From Zonotrichia leucophrys gambelii (lineage: Eukaryota > Chordata > Aves > Passeriformes > Passerellidae): a DNA stretch of 64,000 bases. Below the pieces are notes generated by a model. It was not told the origin of the DNA, made no database searches, and saw only the letters and a program-made list of their open reading frames with translations. Positions 20,708 through 34,357 of this stretch are shown here, piece after piece. Positions within the stretch are counted from its first letter, which is position 1; each line of letters starts with the position of its first letter. The stretch lies in contig NC_088170.1 of assembly GCF_028769735.1 (NCBI RefSeq), forward strand, positions 49,757,585-49,821,584, read 5' to 3'. The translations under genes were made by a program, and so were the position numbers.

Positions 20708-23700
20708 TGCTCAAAGCACGTGAGAGATGAAAGCTGTGGAAGGACAGATGATGGCCATGAGGCAGAGTCAGTGGGAGCTGCAGGCTCTCAGGCAGTACAT
20801 GCAGGCACTCTTTGCTCCCTACCACTGCACATGTCTTGTGCCTGTCCCAAATGACAGCCCTAAGGAGCAGTGAAGATTCCATTCCCTATCTGCTGGCAGT
20901 GCCTTCAGCTCTTCTGTTGAAAATACCAGCACAGATGCCTGTTAGTGGCAGAAGCAGTGATGATTTATTTTGGGATGAAGACACGTCTCTCTTGGAAGCT
21001 GGATGAAATCCATGTAACTTATTTTGCAGAACTAATTTCAGCAGACTGTATTACAACCTGTTTCAGTCACTGTGAGCCTTACTTGACTCAGATGAGCAAA
21101 GAGATTCAGATAACAAAGAGGAATTTATCTGCACTCCTGAAGTTGCATTGCCATATCTATTCCTATTTTTATGGGTATATTTCTGTACTTTATTAGCACT
21201 GTTTCTGAGTCATAGAGATTTTTAACAGCTAGCTGCCTAATTTAATTCCCTGAGACCCAAAATTTAATGGTGTATGAGATGCTTTTATTAGACATTTTTA
21301 TTAGACCCATGTCTATCAATGTACTGGGAAGGACCAAGCAATCAATTCTGCCTTGCCCTTGACTGTCCAGCATGTCACTGATAATGGGCACAGTCACAAA
21401 GCAGCCTGTGTGAGTCAAAAGTTAATTTGCCCATCTCTCCATTGCTCTTTGGATGAGTTGGGATTGATTTTGGGTGAGTGTGTTCTCTTTGTGTTCCTCC
21501 ATATACGGTCACCACAGAAAGTTTAACTTGTGGTCTGCCCTTCTTGTTTCACATCAAAGTTGATATGAAGTTCTGTAATTACAGTGTTGTCTCCTAAGTC
21601 ATCTTATTATCTTAGGAACTAGAGTGGTTAAGGCTGTTAGCCTGCCAAGAGAGCCATGGTGAACAACAAGAAAACCTCCAGATGTGCAAAAGGTTTCTGT
21701 GCTGCACAGTCAATAGGAGGAAAATAACAAAACGTTCAGAATAAAGAAGACCTCATTTCCACAGTAAGTGCCTCTGCACTTGAATTTGTCCCTTGAAATA
21801 GAGGGAGATATTATGGTATCTGAGATTATATTGAACAGCAGCTACAAATGAAGAAAGACTTTTTACTGGCAATTTTTATGCACAGTAAGTTATAAACATA
21901 CCATGAAGTGTCATAACTGTATTATGGAAAACAGTAAATTTTTCATACATAATAGGGTTTTGAGAAAATATGTGTTCATGTCCCACTTTGCTGATGGTCT
22001 CTTAGCCCTTTGAAATTCCTTGACTACATTTATGATTCTTCAACCAAATGAATGGAATGCTTATGAAACAATCAGAGCTGGACCTTCTGTACCAGTGGTA
22101 CATTTGGTCCTGTACAGATGGCCAGAAAATATCAAGCCACTTTCTAAATGTTCAGTACAGTGCATGACACTGGAGTAAATTTTAGATAACTAAACTTACA
22201 CAGCAGTTTCTGTCTTTAGTTTAAAGTAAAATGTCAGTATTCTACATGCATCTGAAATTTCTGGGTATATGACTTGCTAGGCAAAATGGCTAACACAGAG
22301 TTGCATCATCTAAAAGAGTAATGCTTAATATTATTGGACTGGATGAAATAGGATAGAATAGCAAATCTACAGTCAATCTGTCTTACATAATATTAACAAA
22401 ATATAATGTAAAATTTTTTTTGTAATATTGCTTCAGGACCAAGTATAGACTGTCCTACATCCCTGGAAAAGTGCTACTATGCCAAATAACAAGAAGAGGT
22501 GTGATCTGATTATTTGAGGGCTCAATGTACTTACAAAGCACTCCTATATCTGTATGAACAATATGAATGAAGAAATTCCATATGGCTGATGGAACTGTCC
22601 CGTGACAGTTCTGGAAATAATAAATGTGTTCATAAAAAGCTTTGGACCCTTAAATGAATTGTCCAACAAACATTCTCCAATCAATAAATAGATATGGGCT
22701 TGCTGTTGGTTTGCCTGAATCATTTTTAAACACATTTCTCTCTTGCTGTAAAATAAGGCCCTAAGCAACAGGCACTTCAGTTAGGAGACTAAAATGGCTG
22801 AGATGAAATGTGCAAGTGACCATCCAAATTTTGTAACATCCATGAAAATATTTGCACTGTTACACTTGAAAAGGGCATTTTATTCTTTTTGTTCTGTATC
22901 CTTCTGTGGTTGCAGAAGTTGTACTAGCAGGGGTGCCCAATTCTGCCCTGCTGGAACAGAGCTGATCACTTTCTCAAGAGATAACAAATACTGGGACTGT
23001 AATCATTTCACAGGCAGATTAAAAAGGGATGTCTTCTGATACCATTTCACCTCCTCAGATAGCTAAAAAAAATTCCTGTTCTTGCTCTTAATTACTGCTC
23101 CTTAATTGATTTCAAAATCAAGCAGCACTCCCAGCAGAGCATTTCTGAAGGCTACTTCTATATCTCTATCAGTCACTTGGCATGCAGAATCATGGCTTAC
23201 AAGCGAAGTGTGGTAATAATTACTCAGAAAAAGATTTTGTTTGCTGAGAGAAAGCCTTTATTCTCTAAGTTGTCTTGATAGGAATGTTAACAAAAGCCAC
23301 AGGCTTCCAAGGTTGGACTGAATTTTTTTTCATATCAGTATAAACAAGCTCTGCATAATTAAATTTCTAATTGAATCTCTCAGCTCAGACACAGCTGCTT
23401 GGCTAATTACTCTGATTTTTTTCTTTTTTTTTACTTGACTGTCTTTTAAAAATGGTTACTTCTGTGATACTGCAACTTAAAAGTAATGCTATTTGGGAAC
23501 TGAGGTGTCTTTATGATCTAATGACTATGATAAAAGTGAAACCTCCATGCTGGTGAAGTTTATTTTTGGTGCTATGATTTCTACATTTACTGTAAGATAA
23601 GTGCAAGCTTGTCATATCATATTTTGAAACTTTTTAGATAGCTTATGCTAATTTATGTGATGTGGGGATTTATCTCTGTCAGCTCTCAGTCAAAACCAGG

Positions 23701-26700
23701 TTTTCTGGCATCACTTTTATTTATTAGAATGCAAAAATCTGACTGCAGAAAGTGGAAGGACTTCATGTGAGTGCTGTCATTGGTAGAGCTGTGATCTTTC
23801 AAGAGAAGGAGGAACGTAGTGGAACAATGAGGTTGAGAGAGGCCAAAGGTTGATTCCAGCTCTAGGGCATGACTTCAGCTAGCAATAAATGAATGGGGTT
23901 TAGGGGGGTGTATAGACCAAAAGAAAACTCATAATTAATGAATAACCGATTTTTATTTCTTTCCTTTTCCTCAATGCAAAGGTATGGGCTTGATGCCTGT
24001 TTGGAAATAATGAGAACAATAAAAAAGAAACCCATTGCCAGCCACTTTTGCTTCTACAAAGAGTAACTTGTAACTCCACCAATTTTGGCTAGCTGCGTAG
24101 GATGAGTGGATTAGCAGTATTACATAAAAATGCTTCTTTTTCAAGAATATTTTGAGCCTGATTATCTAGAATAACATTATGGTTTCATGAGTTACCAGTC
24201 CCAAAGGAAGTCCAAAGCAAAGGTTTCTCATGTAAAATTTCACTGCCTCCCTCTTTCAGACCAAAACCTTTCAGGTGCCTTTAGTGCAGCGTGACAGGGG
24301 GAACAAAGGTGCAGGCACATCAGCAGATCAGGGATTGTGCAGGTGCAGAGAGGGATCCTCCCTTCTGTGGTGGGGACAGAAACTTGGCAGGACTCTGCAT
24401 CCTCTGCAGTTTGTGCCATCCCATGTGACCTCAGGCATGGCTGCTAGCATTATCTAGGTAGATTATATAGATTTTTTACTGTTTTTTTCAGTATTTTATT
24501 TCTTAAATTTTATATGCTCAGGGCCTATAATGGTTGAATTTGTTGAGAAACATGGCTAGATGAGGGAAGAATCTGATACAGAAGTTAATTAGAGTTGGGA
24601 AAGCACCATTTGCCATGCTTGACAAAGATTGACTGCATTTTAAATCTCTGTAAGAGAAGAATATTCTTAGCTCTGCAAGCACCCTATTTTCTGCAGTACA
24701 GCAAAACAAAATACTGCTGTGTGTAAATTCATTGAGAGGCTTTGGAAGCTAGAAGGGAATTAGGAAGTAGCAGATTAGTAATCTGAAAGGCAGAAAAGCA
24801 TTGGGAGGATGGAAAAAATTAGAAGGAAAGACACTGTAATAACTAACATATATATCTTGGTATCAGAAAAAAACTTCCAAATTTGTGTTTCTTTCTCGCA
24901 TAGCCTCTTATAATTACCATCTGCTTTTCCAGACCTTCACATGATTGAATGAGCACTAGGAATGAAAGTTAAATATCAGGTCTAGAATTGGAGAATTAAA
25001 AAAAAAGAAAAAATATAATTCACATTTGGAACCTATAGGATGATAGAATTGAGGATCTCTGTGCAATTTTAATTTGCTCTTTCAATGTACAGACATTGTG
25101 ATTGCCTTTAATAATATGAAACTCTACCTACATTTTTTGGTGTTTCCCTACCTCAGACCATGGTTTGGATTAAAAAGAAATTGCATTTTCTTTACAGAGT
25201 TTTCATGATTGCTGTTAACAGAAGAAGCTAAGTAATTCAAAAGCATTATCATAGTTACCTCCATTAATTACTCTGACTATTTCATTATGTGGTATCATTA
25301 TTCTCATTCTATAAGCAGAGGCAGAGAAATGAGAACCAAAATTATCAACACACAATATATTCCAATTTCTATTAACAATAATTACATCAGGGCCCTAAAT
25401 TTTCAAAGCATGAAGATCATTTATTGGCCAAGACAGCAGGTTAAATGTAAGAAAGTCTAGAATCATAAAAGCAGTCTGTGGCTGAGGAAGGTTCAGTTCC
25501 CCAGAAAAGCACTCAACCACGTAGTCTTAAGGCCATCACTTGCCATCCTGCTTTTCCCTGGCTTACCCAATGCATGTCTATCCATGTCTGAAGGAAGCAG
25601 CCTATAGTCTCTACTCTTAGGGGCTCCAGATTTGTCCCAGAGTATCATCCATTCCCTTTGTGAATCTGGAATATTTTGCCATTTACTTAAAATGAAACAT
25701 GATATCGTAACACACACAAGGAAGAACAATCTGAGATTGAATAGGGAGCCCTCAATGGGACATATTACAGGCATACGAATGCTGGGATTTACTATCTCAT
25801 TTTTTTTAATGGTTATGTAAGAGAGAAGGAAGCTGATTTGAAACAGGTTTCCAGAGAGAGCATGATCAGCAGAATACTGGAGTTGCACTGATCTTCAGTA
25901 TAGTTAGTATAAAAGGAATTATCAATTAAAATAATCTTACAGTAACTGCTGCATACTCAGCTGTTCAAATGAGTAAAAAGGAAAGAAGTAATTAAAATTT
26001 TCAAAGCACAGTGCATCTTTTTAATGCTACAGGATAGTAGGCTGCAAATTCATTTTTTCACATGTTCTGATAATTACCTGTCATATTGGACATGGCAAGT
26101 CTAACTTTCTTCATACTGAAATGCATGAAAATTTTTTCCAACTTCAGTGAGTGCAACCGTATCTCTAGATGGCTGTAAGGTTTTTTGGCATTTCACCTGA
26201 ACAATGCAGATTCAGCACCTGCAGTTTCATATTATTGTTGTCCTAAACACAGTAGTTTCACAGAGCTAAATAATTCTTTCGTTTGTTTGAAGTGATGCTT
26301 TGCAGTTGTTTTATTGTCATGTATTTTTAAGCCTATGTCGTGTAGTTGCTGAACCAAAGAACAGACTCTGCAGAAATGTGAAGAGAATGTCCCTACCTAA
26401 CTGCAGCTTTTCAAGGAGTTTGTTATTGTTCTTACTACACCTGTACACAGAAAATTAGAAAGAGAGGGAAACAGCACAGATTTATAACTAACACGCCCCT
26501 ACAATAACCTCAGCTGCAAGGAAAGTGCATCTGCAACAAACCCTCCTGCTGGAAAAATGCCAAATGCTTGGACTGAGTCCAAAGTTTCTGCAAACTATGC
26601 AATAATAAAGTTATTACTTGAATAAAGAACTCTGTAAGGTCAAGAAACACCCACCTCTTTCTCAAACATTCCTACTCTGTGTTATCAGGGCCATGTGGAC

Positions 26701-27172
26701 TCTTTGTGATACACTCTGCTCTGAACACCCGCAGAGGTGTTCAGTCAATGTGCAGGAACAAGGATACACTGCATCCCAGGGCTCCCATCCCTCCATGCAG
26801 ACCCCTAGGAACTCTCCAGCCCATTCCTCGTTCTCCCCAGGGAAACCTGTCCATTCCTGCTGCAGGGTGGGTGCCCCAGCAGATGACTCTGACTGCAGCT
26901 GTGAATGTTAGGAGTGGAAGAGAGGCAGTGCACAGGGCTGCTGCTGGCAGTTCCCATGTCCATGATACTTTACATCACCTCTTTCCTAAATGAAATCTTG
27001 TGTCTTGTTTATTATCTGGTACAGACTGACCAACTCTATATTTCTTATAATTTCTTGCTGCATTTTTCTGTGCTTTTTACACCATATTTTTTGATGATTG
27101 TCAGATTTCTAAAAATGTGACTAGATCCTACTGCCCTGCTTGTTTCCCAGACACTGGGAAGCAGTGAGAAAT

Positions 27173-27400
27173 CACAGAATCATAGAATGGTTTGGGTTGG
27201 AAGTGATCATTAAAGATCTCATTTCAATCTCTCTGCATTAGGAAGGCCCACCTTCTCCTAGACCAGGTTGCTGGAGTGGGAGAATCACCTTTCTTGACCT
27301 GGTGGCCACACTTCCTTTGATGCACCCCAGAGTACAAGAGCCCTTCTGGGCTGCAAGCATGCACTGCCAGCTAATTTTGAACTTTTTATCAACTGAATTA
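27173..27400 (-). mobile_element. CR1 LINE 3' fragment
   Basis: The plus strand begins CACAGAATCATAGAATGG, TTTGGGTTGGAAGTGATC and continues to CCTAGACCAGGTTGCT, the reverse complement of the CR1 3' end. From about 27296 a second CR1-like piece follows (TGGCCACACTTCCTTTGATG, then CCTTCTGGGCTGCAAGC). The copy is therefore either internally rearranged or two CR1 pieces side by side. It has no coding content. It nearly touches the LTR that begins at about 27433. Confidence 0.88.
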
Positions 27401-27432
27401 ATGGAATATCATAACTGCAACTGAATAATTTT

Positions 27433-28359
27433 ACCTCAGCTGGCTGCCAGACACCTGCCCAGGTGCTCTCTTGCTCTCTCTCCTCAACATGACAGAAGGA
27501 GAAAATGTAAGAAAGCTCATGGATAAAGACAGGGAGATCCTTTGCAGTTACTGTCACAGGCAAAACAGTCTTGATTTAGAGATGGTTGATTTCATATATT
27601 GCCTGTTAAAAAAAAGAAAGAAGAAAAGTAAAGTAATGAGAAAGAAAGACAAAACCAAAGCACCTTCCCCTCCACTCCAGACCTTCTTCCCAGCTTCAAC
27701 TTCAATCCTTTTTTCCCAGTCTTCTAACTCTTCTGCTTCCTCCTACCCAAGTAGGGCAGGTGGGTGAAGAAGATGGAGAACAGGAGGTTTGCAGACTGTG
27801 CAGGACTTGCTTCTCTCTCTGCTCCTTCCTCCTCACACTTTCCTGCTGCTCCAGCAAGAGTGCTTCCACTAGAGTATAATCCTTAAAAAACAGACTGCTC
27901 CATCGTGGGTGCTGCAGCTCCTTCCTGGAAATCTGCTCCCATGTGGGCTCTCCATGAGCTGCAGGTTTCTCCAAGGGTGCATCCAGGAGCTGTGGCACAG
28001 GGAACTCCATAGGCTGCACAGTGAATATCTGCTCCACTGTATTCTAGGGGCTGTAGGGGAGTCTCTGCACCTCCTTCCTCTCCTTTTCTGAGCCAGATGT
28101 CTCCAGGGCTGTTTCTCTCACATTTTCTCAATCCTCTCTCTTTCTGCTGCTCTGCAGGTTTCTAACCCCCTTTTAAATATGTTTTTGTAGGTGTGCCACC
28201 AGCATAGTGAGCTGGCTCAGCTGTCTGTCATGTGGTGCCTCAGTTTTGGAGAAATTTGGAACTGTCTCTGTCCAATGCAGGGACAGATCCTGGTTTCATC
28301 TCATAAAGGCCACCCTTACAGCCCCCAGGGCTGGCACCAGGGCACAAAAATTCAATACA
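27433..28359 (-). mobile_element. near full-length solo LTR of a large avian ERV family
   Basis: Read on the minus strand it starts TGTATTGAATTTTTGTGCC at 28359. It contains the imperfect units built around CCCACATGGGAGCAG and GTGGAGCAGATATTC (about 28040-27840), typical of a large avian LTR that carries tandem roughly 50-60-base repeats. It ends with CAGTAACTGCAAAGGATCTC, CCTGTCTTTATCC and AGCTGAGG near 27433. Several minus-strand frames (27702-28037 and 28240-28650) read through it but are LTR sequence, not protein. The element is old, because the usual TATA and polyadenylation words are degraded. Family assignment (ERVL-like) is from memory and less certain than the LTR call. The target duplication is not clear. 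Confidence 0.8.
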
Positions 28360-29119
28360 GCTGCTGTGCAAGTGTGCAGTAAACCCAGCTTGTCCAAAAT
28401 GCACCAGGCTGCAGCATTCATCCAGCTCAAGCCTGCAGTCAGTCTGTGACTGCCTGTGTCCCACCTTTGGTGAGTCAGGGTGCAGGCCAGGTGTGGTCTG
28501 GCCACGGCTCATTGCCTCCCAGAGCTGCTCATGCCCTTGCTTCCCAGGCTTGCAGCTGCACAGCTCTCTTGCTCTAGCATGCCTCACAGCCCGATGGTCT
28601 TGGATCATGATTAAATTTCTTAATCCAATGAAAAACTGCACCCTTTTCATTTGCAGAGTTAGCTTTCTGACAAGTTTGTCTCCTGACAGATAGTGAACAT
28701 CTAACTTAGTTCAGCTGTAAGTTTAACTGTGTATGAATAACCATGATGGGCACTATTCCTTGTGTGCACGCATGTCTTTTATTCCCAGAAAACCCAAATG
28801 AAAATATGGGATGCTTTTTGAATGTGCAGTGAGGACAGCTATATATGATTTAAAAGAGTTTCAAATGCCCATGCCAGAGACTGTAACAAGCTTAGAGCTC
28901 TGGGAAAGAAACAAGTTTGCAGCATTTATTTGCAGGAAAACAAACAAGGCTGCAGGATGTTCAGCTTTGCACATTACATGCCAGACAAAAATTATCCCAA
29001 ACTGCACAAAAGAATTCAAATGAGGGAAAGGAGAATAAGTAAGGAGAACAAGATGTCCAATTGAAGGCCCAGAGAAGAATAAGAGTGCTCAAGTTTATGA
29101 AAGGAAATGATTTGCTTTC
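28360..29119. other. non-coding stretch between two transposon relics
   Basis: No gene is recognised. The first half is GC-richer with short open frames on both strands; the second half is AT-rich. The left end of the following CR1 may lie somewhat inside this interval. Confidence 0.4.
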
Positions 29120-30930
29120 TAGGCAAGGCTATTGAGTCAGGAGTTCCCCTGAGATTCAATATGAGAGATGCCAATAAAATCATGAACGTCACAGGGAAGA
29201 TAAGTAGAGGATGAAGTCAATATTATCTTGGACCCCAGCCAAGGTGATAATGCCAGTGTTCTCAAAAACTCAAACATTTACAGGGGAGAACGGATTATAC
29301 CAGAAGGTGCTGGATGTCAAACATCCCTATCAGACAAGCGGGAAGCCTGGGTGGAAAATGGTGGGACTGTCTGAGCACTGGAAATAAGGAGCAACTGGGA
29401 GCAAAAGAGCCACAACGAAGAAACTCAGTAGATTCTTCACTTCAGTCTTGGTAAGGTTCCCAAAATCTATAACTTTTATAACAGAGAGCTCAGATGAGAT
29501 AGTTTGATTTGGAGCAGGCATACCCAAAGTATTTACACTAATCAGAAGAATTAAATGTTAATAAGCCACCAGGACCTGATGACATTCACCCAAGTGTTCA
29601 GGAGGAAATGAGACATAATCCTGCAGAACTGTTGGCTGTGGTTCTGCAGTAGTAACTGAAGTACAGCATGTGCTGGAGGGGGGACCTGGGAGCTGCTTAG
29701 CAGTGAGTCTGACTCGTGAGAAAATGGTAGAACAGGTCTGTAGAAAAGAAAGGGATTGCTGAATACATTGATAAAGTGTCAGAATGGCACTCTATCAATG
29801 GAGTGAAGGGGTGTCTTATCATCCCTGGCCTGCTGGAATTATAACATGGGCAAAGGGAATATCACACTTGAATTTCCAAAAGGTCTTTGACTAGATTACA
29901 TGCCAAAGGTATGGAAAAACCCCAACCTTGCATAGTCATAGGATTACAGAAATTTACCTTTTATCTACTGGAAGGATAAAGGCTGGAAAATAAAGGCTAG
30001 CCCTCTACAGAGTGGAAAAATATTGGCAGTGGATTTCAGCAGGGACTAGTATGAGGATCATTCATGTTCTTCACCAGTGATCTGGTAAGGGAAAAACTCC
30101 TCACATACGAAAATGATGCTAAGCTCTTATAATAGGCAGTGAGGAACTCCAGAAGAAGTTCACAAACGGAATGGAAAAGAAAGATATCTAATTCATTAAA
30201 AGAAAAGCAGTGCATCTAGAGAAAAAGAATTTGAAGTGCACCTACAGTATTCCGGATTCTCAGGATTCCAGTTCAGGAATGTGTTGTTGGAAACATTGCA
30301 GTCAGTTTACAAAAATCATTGTCATAGTGTTCAGTATAAGCCCCCCATAATGAAGCCAGCAAAATGCAGATCATTTACAAGAAAAGTGCTGAAAATAACA
30401 CAAGGAGCATAATTCCACCATTAGGTAAACCCCTCATCTTGTGAACTTAAAATTTCTGGGTCCTCAAGAAAAACGTAGTGGAACTAGACAAGGCAACTAA
30501 AATGATTGAGGGGATGTCACAGCAGTCTTATAAGGAAAGATTCAAAATGCTGAAGATATTTAAAAGGGAAATGAGAAGTCTGAAAGGAAAAAGGACTAAA
30601 ATTTACAAATTTATGAAGGTAGTGGAAAGGTCAATGCAAATTTACTACATCTCGCAATGCTAGGACTAGAGAGCATTTAGTAGAACTAATTTAAAATAGG
30701 CAAAAGGGAGACACTATCACAGCCTTAAAAAGGAGGAGATAAAATCCTTAAAGGGAACAGGCACTGATGTATGTTACCTTCTGACATCTTTTAACCAAGT
30801 CTTGTGGACAGTAGGGAACTGGTCTCTTCTGCTTTCTCCCATTGGCATTTCTACAGCCACTGTAAGAGACAGTATGGACACTGATGGTTTGTCTCACTGA
30901 GCCTAAAATGGAATGTTTCATGTATTATTA
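29120..30930 (+). pseudogene. ancient CR1 LINE ORF2 (reverse transcriptase) relic with 3' end
   Basis: Despite heavy decay, CR1 ORF2 landmarks appear in order. TTCTTCACTTCAGTCTTGG (like FFxSVF) is near 29436. AATAAGCCACCAGGACCTGA (NKPPGPD) is near 29560. GGTCTTTGACTAG (the KAFD position) is near 29882. A PQG-like QQG is near 30036. A decayed FADD box reads YEND near 30105. AAGGCAACTAAAATGATTGA is near 30490. The 3' untranslated end follows, with CTCGCAATGCTAGGACTAGA (30651) and GCCACTGTAAGAGACAG (30857). This ending matches old amniote CR1 lineages rather than the young avian type seen at 18.4 and 27.2 kb. Many stops, frameshifts and deletions make it inactive. The left boundary is uncertain by a few hundred bases. 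Confidence 0.85.
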
Positions 30931-31584
30931 CTCCCAGTCTAAATGGACTGGACTAAATGAGGCATAAGGAGAAACTTGTCACACAAAACACATGCAAAAG
31001 CCACTGCTTTAATGTCTTCAAACCCCTTAAAAAAAAAAAAAAAAGTAAAAAGAAATGGACAAAGGAAAAGGAATTAGAAAGGAATTTTCTGTCACTAATT
31101 TCATGCTCCTCTCATAAAAATATCCCACTTATGGTCCTTTCCTTAGATTTTTTTAAGCATTAACCACAATGCAAGTTGTGCAATACACTCATATTGAATA
31201 CTAAGACAAAAAACAGCAATTGCAAATAAACACAAGAACATAACAGCATTAATTAAATACTGCATTGGTCTCTTCAAGTCCATTGTCCAATAAAATGGAA
31301 CATTTTCGATTTATTCTGTTCCCCACACAATAATGACCAAATGAACTGAAACTAGGTTTCAAGTTTTCACAGCTCACTTCATCTCAGGAAGATACAAAAG
31401 GTTTCACTGTCCTCCCACTCTGCCCACCACTCCTTTAGCAGATATGCAAATCAAATCTGCTCTGCTTCCTCACTAGCTCCCTTCACCCCCCAGAAATGAT
31501 AAAGAACAAAACTAGAGTTGCTTTCTTTACTTCTCATTCTCTTGCTGAGCAGGCTAACCCTAATTTTGAGCCATCATAAATAGA

Positions 31585-31730
31585 GTTAGATAAAGAATTC
31601 AGAGTGTGAGATTTTGGTCTAGTACTTTCCAGCATGGTATGCAGTTACTACAGACAGATTTATTATTACATTGCATAAATATACTTACATATATTATTTT
31701 TAAAATAAGAATTGGCAAGATGATTACAAA
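31585..31730 (+). repeat. 146-base direct repeat, copy A
   Basis: It starts GTTAGATAAAGAATTCAGAG and ends TGATTACAAA. It aligns without a gap to 34212-34357, with 15 mismatches counted by eye (about 90% identity). It contains AATAAG-type and TTATTATTACATT words. It is either a dispersed repeat I do not recognise or a local duplication. Confidence 0.9.
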
Positions 31731-34211
31731 AACCTTCTCCCTTTTCTCTCCGTTTCATTACCACAGAGAAAAGAAAGGAATATTACATTATTTCCTGGTG
31801 GTACTCATAAAACAAAAGAAGTCAAAGCTTTTCTTTCCTCCTAGTCTCCTCTCTCCTATGTACTGGTTTCCTTACTGTCCTCCTATTAACCCCTACAAGC
31901 TGGCACAGGTATCTTTAGCAGTTTCATTATCTTCGGGTGTCTCCATCCTTCTGTAATCCTCATCTATTCAGGGCTCATTCATCCTCTTACCTTGGTTGAA
32001 TGGTTAGTTATGGCCTCTCACGTGTATCCCCCACCTGCACCTGAAGTCCTGGTCGTTCTGCTCACATTGAGTTGCCCTCAAAGCTGATTCTGCCCAGTGT
32101 TACCCACATCACCAAAGCAGGGTGCCCATGCAGCACCAGATTCCACAAGCCTGGGGCAGGAATTCCCTCTCCTGCCTCTCACTCAGACACAGTGCAAGAG
32201 GGACACAAGGCCCCTTCTCCCCAGTGAATACTTAGTGTTACTCTTGTTGAACTGAACTGAGTAAGGGCAGGTGGAAAAGCTGGAAAAGCAAAGTCCTGCC
32301 ATTCCTGTGCTCAGGGGATTTAGATCTCTCTGCTGGATGAGGTTGGTTCCGTTGTCCTGAAGCAGAATGGCACTTTGAGTTCAAACAGTGCCCAACCCTG
32401 GGCAGTGCCCTGACCAAAGGTATCTGTCAAGAGTAAGTTAAGCTACTACACCCATCCTTTGTTCTTGGTTTCCTTGATCCTGCCAAACACAGCTTCTCAT
32501 ATCAGACATCCGATTTACTCTAAAACTTGTCTTTCATCCATCCAAATGCAAAAAACCCATGCCAGTTCTCTAGGTGAGCTGAACTGCACTCCATTGAAGG
32601 GTTTATATTCTGCCACTGAATGGAATGAGCAGTTAGTCAGAGGCTTCACCCAGCAAATCACTTAAACAGCTAAGAGAGTCATGGCAAAATCTGTCTTATC
32701 TGGAGGGACTCCATTTTTTCAGCAAGGAAGCATAACTGTGTAATATTTTTTTAATTTGGTGTTATACTCAGCTTTTCATAAAAATTATAGATTTTTGTTC
32801 CTATTCCTTATAATTTATTATCTTTTATGTTTATTAAAAAGTTTAAATGAATATGTGGCATGTGAGCAGATGGGACATTATATTTTAAAGAATGTGAAAC
32901 ATGACAAACCTTTAGGTAGAAAAGTAAGTCAGCTTGGAAGGTGATGTAAGGAAGAAGGTCTTCATTTTAAGAAGGCAATGCAAGGCATTTATTATTATCT
33001 TTGTTTTTCATGAAGACTCTGAGGGCATACGGCTCTGAGAGAGAAATAAATGGCAAAACTTTCCAGAAGCAAGAAATTCTCTGAATTTTCAACATTTCAG
33101 TGCAGGCACCTTCAGACACTCCTGTGTGTTTTGTTCCACCTTTCATTCTGTACCTCCAGTCTGTGTTCCATGTATTTGCCTCAGCAAAAATTTTCATAGC
33201 AGAACAACTACATAGAATCTTTTCTGATAGCAGTTGTATCATGACTGAGGGGAAAGTCTGAACAACTTCCAACACATCAGAGGTAGAGATGGCAAATCTG
33301 AAAAAACTCTGTTACACTTAAATCTGTATGGTACTCAACACAATTCAAACAGTCGGCAGATCTTGCCCATCAGAATCTGGAAAAGCAACTACTTTTTGTC
33401 TGTGAACAAAATACTCATTGCAGCTAGCCAAATGGCTACAGAAAGTTTCAGATAGTTCCTGGTAATATATTGTGATGGACCACACTGATGTGAGCGGAAA
33501 ATCATAATACAGTTAAATAATGGATTTTATACTCCAGCTCCTAATTTCTGAGAGAATTCTTCAAAACTTGATCTATTTTTTCAATTGAAAAGAATGATTT
33601 TTAGTTTCTTCTAATTTGAATACAATATGATGATAAAAATAAACAGAATGCTGCTTCAAAAAACTGCACCATTAAAATACCTATGAAATTTATGTCTTCT
33701 CTTGTAATCATGCAGTGCACAACTAGCATACAGTGGTTTATGTCTGCAATTAAGAAATTGAACTCCTTTGGGAGCAGAAATGGATGTGGGTGATGTATAG
33801 TGGAATTCTAAGGAAATAGAAGGTTCTTGGTAAGGGACACTGTCCAATGGACTGAACTGGTAATATTTTAAAGACAGAGACTTCCAGTAATGCTTTTACA
33901 GTTAAAAACATGGATGAAATTTTGACTGTGTGAACATACAAGCTTTTGACAGGCATTTATCATGTACGTTGAACAAAAAATATTTTCCGTACACTTGTCA
34001 GGAAGATAAGAAAGGACACAAAAAAAGGGCAATAGCAATTTAAAAAACAAAAAATGAATTCTCAGTGTTATCATTATAGTAATGTAATGGTTTCTCAGGT
34101 GATTTTGCCTGGTTTTTGTTGTCCAGTGCATCAAGGTGTGGAACAGCAACTGGGAATACAGGAGTTCAGAGAACTGCTCTTCAGAAGAAAAATAAACCCT
34201 TAAAGAGTTAA

Positions 34212-34357
34212 GTTAGATAAAGAATTCAGAGTGTGGGATTTTGGTCTAGTACTTTCCTGCATGGTATGTAGTTACTGTAGACATGTTTATTATTACATTC
34301 CATTAATACACTTACATACATTATTTTTAAAATAAGAATTGGGAAGTGGATCACAAA
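34212..34357 (+). repeat. 146-base direct repeat, copy B
   Basis: This is the partner of 31585-31730 in the same orientation, 2,627 bases away. Flanking sequences differ soon after both ends, and the 2.5 kb between the copies shows no transposon features. On the minus strand it holds AATAATAAACATG, a possible polyadenylation signal, so a short LTR or retroposon tail is one reading. Confidence 0.9.

Larger units (their letters stand above)
18718..27172. other. long single-copy AT-rich stretch
   Basis: Eight and a half kilobases hold no recognisable gene or dispersed repeat. Two microsatellites (19821-19876 and 20681-20707) are listed separately. Some parts (about 23080-23330) have the balanced, homeodomain-site-rich look of conserved non-coding DNA. 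This is an impression only. Confidence 0.5.

Noticed and set aside
27702..28650. Minus-strand frames of 111 and 136 codons with Glu/Gln-rich text
   Set aside because: They lie largely in the tandem-repeat part and 5' portion of the reverse LTR, not in a host gene.
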